In this document: positions 37,001 through 50,900 of the stretch, one piece after another
Numbering within the stretch: position 1 is the stretch's first letter
Layout of the letters: each line of letters starts with the position of its first letter
Assembly: GCF_033118175.1 (NCBI RefSeq)
Contig: NW_026870964.1
Span: 62,001-126,000, forward strand
Reading direction: 5' to 3'
Length of the DNA stretch: 64,000 bases
Origin: Dama dama
Lineage: Eukaryota > Chordata > Mammalia > Artiodactyla > Cervidae
Made by a program: the position numbers and the translations under genes
Notes under the pieces: model-generated
Told to the model about the DNA's origin: nothing
The model's database searches: none
The model's input: only the letters and a program-made list of their open reading frames with translations

Positions 37001-39187
37001 CCGTTTCATGCCCTTCATATTTTTGATACCTTTTGAAATTCTTCATATTTTTCACACCTTTTCAGGCTCTTCATGTTTTCAACACCATTTCATGCTTGTG
37101 CTATTTTTCATAGCGTTTCATGCTCCTCATATTTTTGAAACCTTTTGAAGCTCTTCATATTTTTCACACTTTTTCAGGCTCTTCATGTTTTTGAACACCG
37201 CTTCATGCTCCTCATATTTTTCACACCTTTTGAAGCTCTTCATATTTTTCACACGTTTTCAGGCCCTTCATGTATTTCAACACCGCTTCATGCTCCTCAT
37301 ATTTTTCAGACCTTTTAATGCTCCTCATATTTTCCACACCTTTTGAAGATCTTCATATTTTTCACACCTTTACAGGCTCTTCATATTTTTGAACACCGCT
37401 TCATGCTCCTATTTTTCAGACCGTTTAATGCTCCTCAAATTTTTGACACCTTTTGAAGCTCTTGACAAAATTCACACCTTTTCAGGCTCTTCATGTTTTT
37501 GAACACCGTTTCTTGCTCCTCCTATTTTTCAGACCGTTTCTTGCTCCTCATTTTTTTGACCCCTTTTGAAGCACTTCATATTTTTCACACCTTTTCAGGC
37601 TCTTCATGCTTTTCCACATCGCTTCATGGTCCTCCTAATTTACAGACCGTTTCATGCTCCTCATATTTCTCAAACCTTTTGAAGCTCTTCAGGTTTTTCA
37701 ACCACACTTCATGCTCCTCCAATTTTTCAGACCTTTTCATGCACCTCCTATTTTTCAGACCGTTTCATGCTCCTCTTATTTCTGACACCATTTGAAGCTC
37801 TTCATTTTTTTCACACCTTTTCAGGCTCTTCATGTTTTTCAACACCTTTCATGCTCCTCCTATATTTCAGACTGTTTCATGCTCCTCATATATTTGACAC
37901 CTTTTGAAGCTCTTCATATTTTTCACACCTTTTGAAGCTCTTCATATTGTTCACACCTTTTTGGCTCTTCATTTTTTTCAAAACCACTTCATGCTCCTCC
38001 TATTTTTCAGACTGTTTCATGCTCCTCATAGTTTTGACACCTTTTGAAGCTCTTCATATAATTTACACCTTTTCACGCTCTTCATGTTTTTGAACACGGC
38101 TTCATGCTCCTCCTATTTTTCAGACCGTTTCATGCTCCTCATATTTTTGACACCTTTTGAAGCTCCTCATATTTTTCACACCTTTTCAGGCTCTTCATCT
38201 TTTTCAACACCGCTTCATGGTCCTCCTATTTTTCAGACCGTTTCATGCTCCTCAAATTTTGACGGCTTTTGAAGCTCTTCATATATTTCACACCTTTTCA
38301 GTGTCTTCATGTTTTTCAAAACGTTTTCATGCTCCTCCTATTTTTCAGACCGTTTCATGCTCCTCATACTTTGACACGTTTTGAACCTCTTCATTTTTTT
38401 CACACCTTTTCAGGCTCTTCATGTTTCTGAACACCGTTTCATGCTCCTCCTATTTTTCAGAACGTTTCATGCTCCTCATAGTTTTGAAACCTTTTGAAGC
38501 TCTTCATATTTTTCACACCTTTTCATGCTCTTCATGTTTTTGAAAACTTTTTCAAGGTCCTCATATTTTTGACAGCTTTTGAAGCTCTTCATATCTTTCA
38601 CACCTTTTCAGGGTCTTCATGTTTTTCAACACTGCTTCATGCTTTTCCTATTTTTCAGACCGTTTCCTGCTCCTCATATTTTTGAAACCTTTTGAGTCTC
38701 CTTATATTTTTCACACCTTTTGAAGCTCTTTATATTTTTCACACCTTTTCAGGCTCTTCATGTTTTTTAACACCGCTTCAAGATCCTCCTATTTTTCAGA
38801 CCGTTTCATGCTCCTCATATTTTTGAAACCTTTTGAAGATCTTCATATTTTACACACCTTTTCAGGCTCTTCATCTTTCTCAACACCACTTCATGCTCCT
38901 TCTATATTTCAGACCGTTTCATGCTCCTCATACTTTTGACACGTTTTGAACCTCTTCATTTTTTTCACACCTTTTCAGGCTCTTTATGTTTCTGAACACC
39001 GTTTCATACTCCTCCTATTTTTCGGACCGTTTCATGCTCCTCATATTTTTGAAACCTTTTGAAGATCTTCATATTTTACACACCTTTTCAGGCTCTTCAT
39101 CTTTTTCAACACCACTTCATGCTCCTTCTATATTTCAGACCGTTTCATGCTCCTCCTATTTTTGACACCTTTTGAAGCTCTTCATAT
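34058..39187 (+). repeat. 5,130-bp tandem duplication, copy 1
   Basis: Every line I compared is identical to the sequence 5,130 bp downstream. This includes rare features such as TATTATTAACACC (34,251), CATGCATTTCACACC, TAATTAACACACC, CTCTTGACAAAATTCACACC and TATTTCACTTCTTTTCAGG. The left edge is sharp: before 34,058 the sequences differ (GACAGGTTATGAGGC against GACACCTTTTGAAGC). The only differences seen inside are at 38,760 and 38,762. The length is about 45 monomers and the break keeps the monomer phase. Confidence 0.92.
38836..39175 (+). repeat. 225-bp local dimer within the 5,130-bp unit
   Basis: GAAGATCTTCATATTTTACA occurs at 38,836 and 39,061, 225 bp apart. It is followed each time by a CATCTTT variant and CTCCTTCTATATTTCAGACC. 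The same pair is present in copy 2 at 43,966 and 44,191. The dimer therefore predates the 5,130-bp duplication. Confidence 0.82.
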
Positions 39188-42100
39188 TTTTCACACCTTT
39201 TCAAGCTCTTCATGTTTTTGAACACCGCTTCATGCTCCTCCTATTTTTCAGACCGTTTCATGCTCCTCATATTTTTGACAGCTTTTGAAGCTCTTCATAT
39301 TTTTCAAACTTTTTCAGGCTCCTCATGTTTTTGAACACCGCTGCATGCTCCTTTTATTTTTCAGACCGTTTCATGCTCTTCCTATTATTAACACCTTTTG
39401 AAGCTCTTCATATTTTTCACACCTTTTCAGGCTCTTAATGATTTTGAACACTCCTTCATGCTCCTCCTATTTTTCAGACCGTTTAATCCTCCTCATGCAT
39501 TTCACACCTTTTGAAGCTCTTCATATTTCTCAAACATTTTCAGGCTCTTCATGTTTTTGAACACCATTTCTTGCTCCTCCTATTTTGCAGACCGTTTCCT
39601 TCTCCTCATATTTTTGACACCTTTTGATGCTCTTCATATATTTCACACCTTTTCAGGCTTTTCATTTTTTTCAACATCACTTCATGCTCCTCCTATTTTT
39701 CAGACCGTTTCATGCTCCTTATATTTTTGACACCTTTTGAAACTCTTCATATTTTTCACATCTTTTCACGATCTTCATGTTTTTCAACACCGTTTCATGC
39801 TCCGCCTTTTTTTCAGACCGTTTCATGCTCCTCATATATTCGACACCTTTTGAAGCTCTTCATATAGTTCACACCTTTTCAGGCTCTTCATGTTTTTCAA
39901 CACCACCTCATTCTCCTCGTATTTTTAAGACCGTTTCATGCTCCTCATATTTTTGACACCTTTAGAACCTCTTCATAATTAACACACCTTTTCAGGCTCT
40001 TCATGTTTTTCAACACCGCTTCATGCTCCTCCTATTTTCAGGCCGTTTTATGCTCCTCAAATTTTTGAAACCTTTCGAAGCTCTTCATATTTTTCACACC
40101 TTTTCAGGGTCTTCAATTTTTCAACACCGCTTCATGCTCCTCCTATTTTTCAGACCGTTTCATGCTCATCTCATTTTTGACACCTTTTGAAGCTCTTCAT
40201 ATTTTTCACATCTTTTGAAGCTCTTTATACTTTTCACACATTTTCAGCCTCTTCATGTTTTTCAACACCCTTTCTTGCTCCGCCTATTTTTCAGACCGTT
40301 TCATGCTCCTCATATTTTTGACACCTTTTGAAGCACTTCATATTCTCACACCTTTTCAGGCTCTTCATGTTTTTCAACACCGTTTCATGCTCCTTCTATT
40401 TTTCTGACTGTTTCATGCTACTAATATTTTTGACACGTTTTGAAGCTCTTCATATTTTTCACAACTTTTCAGGCTCTTCATGTTTTTCAACACTGCTTCA
40501 TGCTCCTCCTATTTTTCAGACCGTTTCATGCTCGTCATATTTTTCACACCTTTTGAAGCTCTTCATTTTTTTACACCTTTTCAGGCTCTTCATGTTTTTC
40601 AACATCACTTCATGATCCTCGTATTTTTCAGACTGTTTCATGGTCCTCATATTTTTGACAGGTTTTGAATCTCTTCATATTTTTCACACATTTTCAGGCT
40701 CTTCATGTTCTTCAACACCGTTTCATGCTCTTCTTAAATTTCAGACTGTTTCATGCTCCTCATATTGTTGAATCCATTTGAAACACTTCATGTTTTTCAC
40801 CCCTTTTCAGACTCTTCATGTTTTTGAACACCGTTTCATGCTCCTCATATTTTTCACAACTTTTCAGGCTCTTCATGTTTTTGAACATCACTTCATGCTC
40901 CTCCTATTTTTCACAGCTTTTGAAGCTCTTCACATATTTCACACCTTTTCAAGCTCTTCAAGTTTTTGAACACCGCTTCATGCTCCTCATATTTTTCACA
41001 CCTTTTGAAGCTCTTCATATTTTTCACACTTTTTCAGGCTCTTCATGTTCTTGAACACCGTTTCATACTCCTCCTATATTTCAGACCGTTTCAAGCTCCT
41101 CAAATTTTTGACACCTTTTGAAGCTCATCATATATTTCACACCTTTTCAGGCTCTTCAAGTTTTTGAACACCGCTTCATGCTCCTCCTAATTTTCAGATC
41201 TTTTCATGCTCCTCATATTTTTGACACCTTTTGAAGTTCTTCATATAATTCACAACTTTTCAGGCTCTTCATGTTTTTCAACACCGCTTCATGCTTCTCC
41301 TATTTTTGACACCTTATGAAGCTCTTCATATATTTCACACATTTTCAGGCTCTTCATGTTTTTCAACACCGCTTCATGTTCCTCCTATTTTTCAAACGGT
41401 TTCATGCTCCTCATATTTTTCACACCTTTTGAAGCTCTAATTATATTTCACTTCTTTTCAGGCTCTTCGGGTTTCTCAACACCGTTTCATACTCCTCCTA
41501 TTTTTCAGAACTTTTCATGCTCCTCATATTTTTCACACCTTTTGAACCTCTTCATATTTTTCACACCTCTTCGGGCTCGTCATGTTTTTAAACACGGCTT
41601 CGTACTCCTCCTATTTTTCACACCTTTTGAAGCTCTTCATATTTTTCACACGTTTTCAGGCCCTTCATGTATTTCAACACCGCTTCATGCTCCTCATATT
41701 TTTCAGACCTTTTGAAGCTCTTCATATATTTCCCACCTTTTCAGGCTCTTCATGTTTTTCAAATCCGCTTCATGCACCTCCTGTATTTCAGACCGTTTCA
41801 TGCTCCTCATATTTTTGACACCTTTTGAAGCTCTTCATATTTTTCATAGCTTTTCAGGCTCTTCATTTTTTCAACACAGCTTCATGCTCCTCCTATTTTT
41901 CAGACCGTTTCATGTTCTTCATATTTTTGATACCTTTTGAATCTCTTCATAATTTTCACACCTTTTCAGGGTCTTCATGTTTTTGAACACCATTTCAAGC
42001 TCCTCCTCTTTTTCAGACCGTTCCATGCTCCTCATATATTTGACACCTTTTGAAGCTCTTCATATTTTTCACACATTTTCAGGTTCTTCATGTTTTTCAG

Positions 42101-44333
42101 CACCGCTTCATGCTCCGCCTATTTTTCAGACCGTTTCATGCCCTTCATATTTTTGATACCTTTTGAAATTCTTCATATTTTTCACACCTTTTCAGGCTCT
42201 TCATGTTTTCAACACCATTTCATGCTTGTGCTATTTTTCATAGCGTTTCATGCTCCTCATATTTTTGAAACCTTTTGAAGCTCTTCATATTTTTCACACT
42301 TTTTCAGGCTCTTCATGTTTTTGAACACCGCTTCATGCTCCTCATATTTTTCACACCTTTTGAAGCTCTTCATATTTTTCACACGTTTTCAGGCCCTTCA
42401 TGTATTTCAACACCGCTTCATGCTCCTCATATTTTTCAGACCTTTTAATGCTCCTCATATTTTCCACACCTTTTGAAGATCTTCATATTTTTCACACCTT
42501 TACAGGCTCTTCATATTTTTGAACACCGCTTCATGCTCCTATTTTTCAGACCGTTTAATGCTCCTCAAATTTTTGACACCTTTTGAAGCTCTTGACAAAA
42601 TTCACACCTTTTCAGGCTCTTCATGTTTTTGAACACCGTTTCTTGCTCCTCCTATTTTTCAGACCGTTTCTTGCTCCTCATTTTTTTGACCCCTTTTGAA
42701 GCACTTCATATTTTTCACACCTTTTCAGGCTCTTCATGCTTTTCCACATCGCTTCATGGTCCTCCTAATTTACAGACCGTTTCATGCTCCTCATATTTCT
42801 CAAACCTTTTGAAGCTCTTCAGGTTTTTCAACCACACTTCATGCTCCTCCAATTTTTCAGACCTTTTCATGCACCTCCTATTTTTCAGACCGTTTCATGC
42901 TCCTCTTATTTCTGACACCATTTGAAGCTCTTCATTTTTTTCACACCTTTTCAGGCTCTTCATGTTTTTCAACACCTTTCATGCTCCTCCTATATTTCAG
43001 ACTGTTTCATGCTCCTCATATATTTGACACCTTTTGAAGCTCTTCATATTTTTCACACCTTTTGAAGCTCTTCATATTGTTCACACCTTTTTGGCTCTTC
43101 ATTTTTTTCAAAACCACTTCATGCTCCTCCTATTTTTCAGACTGTTTCATGCTCCTCATAGTTTTGACACCTTTTGAAGCTCTTCATATAATTTACACCT
43201 TTTCACGCTCTTCATGTTTTTGAACACGGCTTCATGCTCCTCCTATTTTTCAGACCGTTTCATGCTCCTCATATTTTTGACACCTTTTGAAGCTCCTCAT
43301 ATTTTTCACACCTTTTCAGGCTCTTCATCTTTTTCAACACCGCTTCATGGTCCTCCTATTTTTCAGACCGTTTCATGCTCCTCAAATTTTGACGGCTTTT
43401 GAAGCTCTTCATATATTTCACACCTTTTCAGTGTCTTCATGTTTTTCAAAACGTTTTCATGCTCCTCCTATTTTTCAGACCGTTTCATGCTCCTCATACT
43501 TTGACACGTTTTGAACCTCTTCATTTTTTTCACACCTTTTCAGGCTCTTCATGTTTCTGAACACCGTTTCATGCTCCTCCTATTTTTCAGAACGTTTCAT
43601 GCTCCTCATAGTTTTGAAACCTTTTGAAGCTCTTCATATTTTTCACACCTTTTCATGCTCTTCATGTTTTTGAAAACTTTTTCAAGGTCCTCATATTTTT
43701 GACAGCTTTTGAAGCTCTTCATATCTTTCACACCTTTTCAGGGTCTTCATGTTTTTCAACACTGCTTCATGCTTTTCCTATTTTTCAGACCGTTTCCTGC
43801 TCCTCATATTTTTGAAACCTTTTGAGTCTCCTTATATTTTTCACACCTTTTGAAGCTCTTTATATTTTTCACACCTTTTCAGGCTCTTCTTTTTTTTTAA
43901 CACCGCTTCAAGATCCTCCTATTTTTCAGACCGTTTCATGCTCCTCATATTTTTGAAACCTTTTGAAGATCTTCATATTTTACACACCTTTTCAGGCTCT
44001 TCATCTTTCTCAACACCACTTCATGCTCCTTCTATATTTCAGACCGTTTCATGCTCCTCATACTTTTGACACGTTTTGAACCTCTTCATTTTTTTCACAC
44101 CTTTTCAGGCTCTTTATGTTTCTGAACACCGTTTCATACTCCTCCTATTTTTCGGACCGTTTCATGCTCCTCATATTTTTGAAACCTTTTGAAGATCTTC
44201 ATATTTTACACACCTTTTCAGGCTCTTCATCTTTTTCAACACCACTTCATGCTCCTTCTATATTTCAGACCGTTTCATGCTCCTCCTATTTTTGACACCT
44301 TTTGAAGCTCTTCATATTTTTCACACCTTTTCA
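39188..44333 (+). repeat. 5,130-bp tandem duplication, copy 2
   Basis: This copy directly abuts copy 1. Identity continues through 44,317 into the start of a would-be third copy and ends at 44,333, where TCATGCTC replaces TCAAGCTC. Differences from copy 1 lie at 43,890 (T for A) and 43,892 (T for G), which create a longer T run in the B subunit. Two differences in 5 kb of satellite means a very recent event, or an assembly duplication. Confidence 0.92.
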
Positions 44334-45110
44334 TGCTCTTCATGTTTTTGAACACCTTTTCAAGGTCCTCATATTTTTGACACCTTTTGAATCTCTTCAT
44401 ATTTTTCACACCTTTTCATGTTCTTCATGTTTTTCAACACCGGTTCATGCTCCTCCTATTTTCAGACTGTTTAATGCTCCTCATATTTTTGACACCTTTT
44501 GAAGCTCTTCATATATTTCACACCTCTTCAGGTTCTTCATGTTTTTGAACAACGCTTCATGCTCCTCCTATTTTTCACACCTATTGAAGCTCTTCATATA
44601 TTTCACACCTTTTCAAGCTCTTCATGTTTTTGAACACCGCTTCATGCTCCTCCTATTTTTCACACCTATTGAAGCTCTTCATATATTTCACACCTTTTCA
44701 AGCTCTTTATGTTTTTGAACACAGCTTCATGTTCCTCTTATTATTCACACCTTTTGAAGCTCATCATATTTTTCACTCATTTTCCTATTCTTCATGTTTT
44801 TCAATACCCTTTCATGTTCCTCCTATTTTTCAGACCATTTCATGCTCCTCATACTTTTGACACCTTTTGAAGCTCTTCATATATTTCACACCTTTTCAGG
44901 CTCTTCATATTTTTGAACACCGTTACATGCTAATCCTATTTTTCAGACCATTTCATGCTCCTCATATTTTTGAGACCTTTTGAAGCTCTTCATATTTTTC
45001 ACACATTTTCAGGCTCTTCATGTTCTTGAACACCGTTTCCTGCTCCTCCAATTTTTCAGACCGTTTCATGCTCTTCAAATTTTTGACACCTTTTGAAGCT
45101 CTTCATATAT

Positions 45111-45562
45111 TTCACTCCTTTTCAGGCTCTTCATGTTTTTGAACACCGCTTCATGCTCCTCATGGTTTTCAGATCATTTAATGCTCCTCATATTTTTGAC
45201 CCATTTTGAAACTCTTCATATTTTTGACACCATTTCAGGCTCTTCATGTTTTTCAACACCACTTCATGCTCCTCCTATTTTTCAGACAGTTTCATGCTCC
45301 TCATAGTTTTGACACCTTTTGAAGCTCTTCATATATTTCACTCCTTTTCAGGCTCTTCATGTTTTTGAACACCGCTTCATGCTCCTCATGGTTTTCAGAT
45401 CATTTAATGCTCCTCATATTTTTGACACATTTTGAAACTCTTCATATTTTTGACACCTTTTCAGGCTCTTCATGTTTTTCAACACCACTTCATGCTCCTC
45501 CTATTTTTCAGACCGTTTCATGCACCTCGTAGTTTTGACACCTTTTGAAGCTCTTCATATTT
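45111..45562 (+). repeat. 226-bp local dimer, two copies
   Basis: TTCACTCCTTTTCAGGC occurs at 45,111 and 45,337, followed both times by CTCATGGTTTTCAGATC, ATTTAATGCTCC and a B-preceding tail TTTTTGACACC. The period is exactly two monomers. The second half alternates a different monomer type, so this is a true two-type higher-order unit. Confidence 0.83.
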
Positions 45563-46814
45563 TTCACACCTTTTCAGGCTCTTCATCTTTTTCAACACCG
45601 CTTCATGCTGCTCCTATTTTTCAAACTGTTTCATGCAACTCTTATTATTGACACCTTTTGAAGCTCTTCATATTTTTCATACCTTTTCAGGCTCTTCATG
45701 TTTTTCAACACTGCTTTATGCTCCTCCTATATTTGAGTTCGTTTCATGCTCTTCATATTTTTGACACCTTTTGAAGCTCTTCATATTTTTCATACCTTTT
45801 CAGGCTCTTCATCTTTTTCAACACCGCTTCATGCTCCTCCTATTTTTCACACCTATTGAAGCTCATCATATTTTTCACAGCTTCTCAGGCTCTTCATGTT
45901 TTTGAGCACAGCTTCATGCTCCTCCTATTTTTCAGACAATTTCATGCTCCTCATGTATTTCACGCCTTTTGAAGCTCTTCATATTTTTCACACCTTTTCA
46001 GGCTCTTCATATTTTTGAACAGCATTTCATGCTTCTCCGATTTTTCAGACCGTTTCATGCTCCTCCTATTTTGCAGACTGTTTCATTCCCCTCTTATTAT
46101 TGACACCTTTTCAAGCTCTTTATATTTTTCACACCTTTTCAGGCTCTTCATTTTATTCAACACCGCTTCATGCTCCTCCTAATTTTGAGACCGTTTCATG
46201 CTCCTCATATTTTTGACACCTTCTGAAGCTCTTCATATTTTTCACACGTTTTCAGGCTATTCATGTTTTTCAACACCGCTTCACGCTCCTCTTATTTTTG
46301 AGACCGTTTCATGCTCCTCATATTTTTGACATCTTTTGGATTTCTTCATATTTTTCACACCTTTTCAGGCTCTCCAAGTATTTCAACACCGCTTCATGCT
46401 CCTCATATTTATCAGACCGTTACATGTTCCTCATTTATTTCACACCTTTGAGGCTCTTCATATTTTTCACACCTTTTCAGGCTCTCCAAGTTTTTGAACA
46501 GCCTTTCATGCTCCTCCTATTTTTGAGACCGTTTCATGCTCCTCATATTTTTCACACATTTTGAAGCTCTTCATATATTTCACACTTTTTCAGGCTCTAC
46601 ATATTTATCAACACCACTTCATCCTCCTTCTGTGTTTCAGACCGTTTCTTGCTCATCTCATTTTTGACACCTTTTGAAGCTCTTCATATTTTTCACACCT
46701 TTTGAAGCTCTTCATATTTTTCACACATTTTCAGGCTCTTCATGTTTTTCAACACCGCTTCATTCTCCTCCTATTTTTCAGACCGTTTCATGCTCCTCAT
46801 ATTTTTGACACCTT

Positions 46815-47038
46815 TTGAAGGTCTTCATATTTTTCACACCTTTTCAGGCTATTCATGTTTTGAACACCGCTTCATGCTCCTCCTATTTTTCAGACCGTTT
46901 CATGCTCCTCATATTTTTGACACCTTTTGAAGGTCTTAATATTTTTCACTCCTTTTCAGGCTATTCATGTTTTGAACACCGCTTCATGCTCCTCCTATTT
47001 TTCAGACCGTTTCATGCTCCTCATATTTTTGACACGGT
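46815..47038 (+). repeat. 112-bp tandem pair
   Basis: Two consecutive units share TTTTGAAGGTCTT, GGCTATTCATGTTTTGAAC (a T4 in place of T5) and an otherwise consensus C and D. The missing T makes each unit 112 bp, which confirms the 113-bp consensus length. Confidence 0.83.
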
Positions 47039-49230
47039 TTGAAGCTCTTCCTATTTTTCACACCTTTTCAGGCTCTTCAGGTTTTTCAAGACCGTTTCAT
47101 GTTCCTCCTATTTTTCAGACCTTTTCATGCTACTCCTATCTTTCATACCGTTTCATGGTCCTCATATTTTTGACACCTTTGTAAACTCTTCTTATTTTTC
47201 ACACCTTTTCAGGCTCTTCATGTTTTTCAACATCGCTTCATGCTCCTCCTATTTCTCAGAACGTTTCATGCTCCTCATATTTTTGACACCTTTTAAAGCT
47301 CTTCATATTTTTCACACCTTTTCAGGCTCTTCATGTTTTTGAACACCGCTTCATGCTCCTCGTATTTTTCAGACCTTTTCATGCTCCTCATGTTTTTGAC
47401 ACCTTTTGAATCCCTTCATATTTTTCACACCTTTTCAGGCACTTCATATTCTTGAACACTGCTTCATGCTCCTCCTATTTTTCAGACCGTTTCATGCTCC
47501 TCATATTTTTCACACCTTTTGAAGCTCTTCATATTTTTCACACCTTTTCAGGCTCTTCATGTTTTTCAACACCGCTTCATGCTCCTCCTATTTTTGAGAC
47601 CGTTACATGCTCCTCATATTTTCACACCTTTAGAAGCTCTTCATATTTTTCACACGTTTTCAGGCTCTTAATGTTTTTCAACACCGCTTCTTGATCCTCC
47701 TATATTTCAGACCGTTTCATTCTCGTCATATTTTTGACACCTTTTGAAGCTCTTCATATTTTTCACGCCTTTAGAAGCTCTTCATATTTTTCACACGTTT
47801 TCAGGCTCTTCATATTTTTCAACACTGCTTCATGCTCCTCCTATTTTTCAGACCGTTTCATGCTCGTCATATTTTTGACACCTTTTGAAGCTCTTCATAT
47901 TTTTCACACATTTTCAGGCTCTTCATGATTTTAAACACCGCCTCATACTCCTCCTATGTTTCAGACCGCTTCATGCTCCTCATATTATTGACACCTTTTG
48001 AAGCTCTTCATATTTTTCACACGTTTTCAGGCTCTTCATGTTTTTGGGCACCGCTTCATCCTTTTCCTATTTATCAGACCGTTTCATGCTCCTCATATTT
48101 TTGACACCGTTTGAAGCTCCTCCTATTTTTCACACCTTTTCAGGCTCTTCATGTTTTTCAACACCATTTCATGCTCCTCCTATATTTCAGACCGATTCAT
48201 GCTGCTCCTATTTTTCAGACCATTTCATGCTTCTCATATTTTGACACTTTTGGAATTCTTCATTTTTTTCACAACTTTTCAGGCTCTTCACATTTTTGAA
48301 CACCGCTTCATGCTGCTCCCATTTTTCAGACCATTTCATGCTCCCCTTATTTTTGACAATTTTATAAGCTCTTCATGTTTTTCACACCTGTTCAGGCTCT
48401 TCATGTTTTTCAACACCGCTTCATGTTCCTCCTATTTTTCAGACCGTTTAAAGCTCCTCATATTTTTGACACGTTTTGAGGCTCTTCATATTTTTCCCAC
48501 CTTTCCAGGCAATTCTTGTTTTTGAACACCGTTTCATGCACCTCCTATTTTTCAGACCGTTTCATGCTCCTCAAATTTTTGACACCTTTTGAAGCTCTTC
48601 ATATTTTTCACTCCTTTTCATGCTCTTCATGTTTTTCAACACCACTTCATGCTCCTCGTTTTTTACAGACCGTTTCATGCTGCTCATATTTTGGACACCT
48701 TTTGAAGCTCTTCATATTTCTCACACCTTTCAGGCTCTTCATGTTTTTCAACACCACTTCATGCTCCTCCTATGTTTCAGATCGTTTCATGCTCATCTCA
48801 TTTTTGACACATTTTGAAGCTCTTCATATTTTTCACACCTTTTGAAGCTCTTCTTATTTTTCACAAGATTTCAGGATGTTCATGTTTTTGAACACCGTTT
48901 CATGCTCCTTCTATTTGTCAGACAGTTTCATGCTTCTCATATTTTTGACACTTTTTGAAGGTCTTCATATTTTTCACATTTTTTCAGGCTCTTTATATTT
49001 TTGAACACCGCTTCATGCTCCTCCTATTTTTCAGACCGTTTCATGCTCCTCATGTATTTCACACCGTTTGAAGCTCTTCATATTTTTCACACCTTTTCAG
49101 CCTCTTCATGTTTTTGAACACCTTTTCATGCTCCTCCTATTTTGCAGACCGTTTCAGGCTCCTCATATTTTTGACAATTTTTGAAGTTCCCCATATTGTT
49201 CAAACCTTTTGAAGCTCTTCATATTTTTCA

Positions 49231-49575
49231 CACGTTTTCAGGCTCTTCATGTTTTTCAACCCCGCTTCATGCTCCTCCTGTTTTTCAGACCGTTTCATGC
49301 TCCTCATAATTTTGACACCGTTTGAAGCTCTTCATATATTTCACAAATTTTCAGGCTCTTCATGTTTTTGAACACCGCATCATGCTCCTCCTGTTTTTCA
49401 GACCGTTTCATGCTCCTCATAATTTTGACACCTTTTGAAGCTCTTCATATTTTTCACACGTTTTCAGGCTCTTCATGTTTTTCAACCCCGCTTCATGCTC
49501 CTCCTGTTTTTCAGACCGTTTCATGCTCCTCATAATTTTGACACCGTTTGAAGCTCTTCATATTTTTCACACCTT
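49231..49575 (+). repeat. 225-bp local dimer
   Basis: CACGTTTTCAGGC occurs at 49,231 and 49,456. Both are followed by TTCAACCCCGCTTCATGC, CTCCTGTTTTTCAGACCG, CATAATTTTGACACCG and TTTGAAGC. The intervening monomer has GAACACCGCATCATG and CACAAATTTTCAGG. Confidence 0.82.
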
Positions 49576-50900
49576 TTCTGCCTCTTCATGTTTTTCAACA
49601 CCGTTTCATGCTCCTCCTATTTTTTAGGGCGTTTCATGCTCGTCATATTTTTGACTCCTTTTGAAGCCCTTCATATATTTCGCACCTTTACACGCTCTTC
49701 ATGTTTTTCAAAACCGCTTCATGCTCCTCCTCCTTTTCAGACCGTTTCATGTTCCTCAAAATTGTGACACCATTTGAAGCTCTTCATATTTTTTCACACC
49801 TTTTCAGGCTCGTCATATTTTTCAACACGGCTTCATGCTCCTCCTATTTTTCAGACAGTTTCATGCTCCTCTTATTTTTGACACCTTTGAAGCTCTTCAC
49901 ATGTTTCACACATTTTCAGGCTATACATGTTTTTCAACATCGCATCATGCTGCTCCTATTTTTCATAACGTTTCATGCTCCTCATATTTTTCACACATTT
50001 TGAATCTTTCATATTTTTCACAGCTTTTCAGGCTCTTCATGTTTTTCAACACCGCTTCATGGTCCTCCTATATTTTAGACCGTTTCATGCTCCTCATATT
50101 TTTGACACCTTTTGAAGCTCTTCATATATTTCACACCTTTTCAGGCTCTTCACGTTTTTGAACACCACTTCATGCTCCTCCTATATTTCAGACCGTTTAA
50201 TGCTCCTCATATTTTTGACAACTTTTGAAGCTCTTCATATTTTTCAGACCTTTCCATGTCTTCATGTTTTTGAACATCACTCATGCTCCTCCTATGTTTC
50301 AGACCGTTTCATGCTCCTCTTATGTTTGACACATTTTGAAGCTCTTCATATTATTCACACCTTTCCAGACTCTTCATGTTTTTGAAAACCACTTCATGCT
50401 CCTCCTATTTTTCAGACCGTTTCATGCTCCTCATATTTTTGACACCTTTTGAAGCTGTTTATATTTTTCACACCTTTTCAGGCTCTTCACGTTCTTTAAC
50501 ACAGATTCATGCTCCTCCTATTTTTCAGACCGTTTCAGGTTCCTCATATTTTGGACACCTTTTGAAGCTCTTCATATATTTCACATCTTCAGGCTCTTCA
50601 TGTTTTTCCACACCGCTTCATGGTCCTCCTATTTTTCAGACCGTTTTATGCTCCTCATATTTTTGATAATTTTGAAGCTCTTCATATTTGTCACACCTTT
50701 TCAGGCTCTTCATGTTTTTCAACAACGCTTCATGCTCCTCCTATTTTTCAGACCGTTTCATGCTCCTCATATTTTTGACACCTTTTGAAGCTCTTCATGT
50801 TTTTCACACCTTTTCAGGCCTTTCATGTTTTTCAACACCACTTCATGCTCCTACTATTTTTCAGACCGTTTCATGCTCCTAATATTTTTGACACCTTTTG

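Larger units (their letters stand above)
44334..50900 (+). repeat. diverged monomers with local dimers
   Basis: There is no long period. Short units without a D or A subunit occur at 44,570-44,760, where a C subunit ends in CACACCTATTGAAGC and the pair is spaced about 107 bp. Many B subunits end GAACACCG near the start and CAACACCG later. Local dimers are listed separately. No gene is present. Confidence 0.8.

Noticed and set aside
43881..43902. A T-rich run in copy 2 of the 5,130-bp duplication as a regulatory or terminator element
   Set aside because: It is a B subunit with two substitutions relative to copy 1. It serves as a copy marker only, and a sequencing error in a homopolymer is possible.
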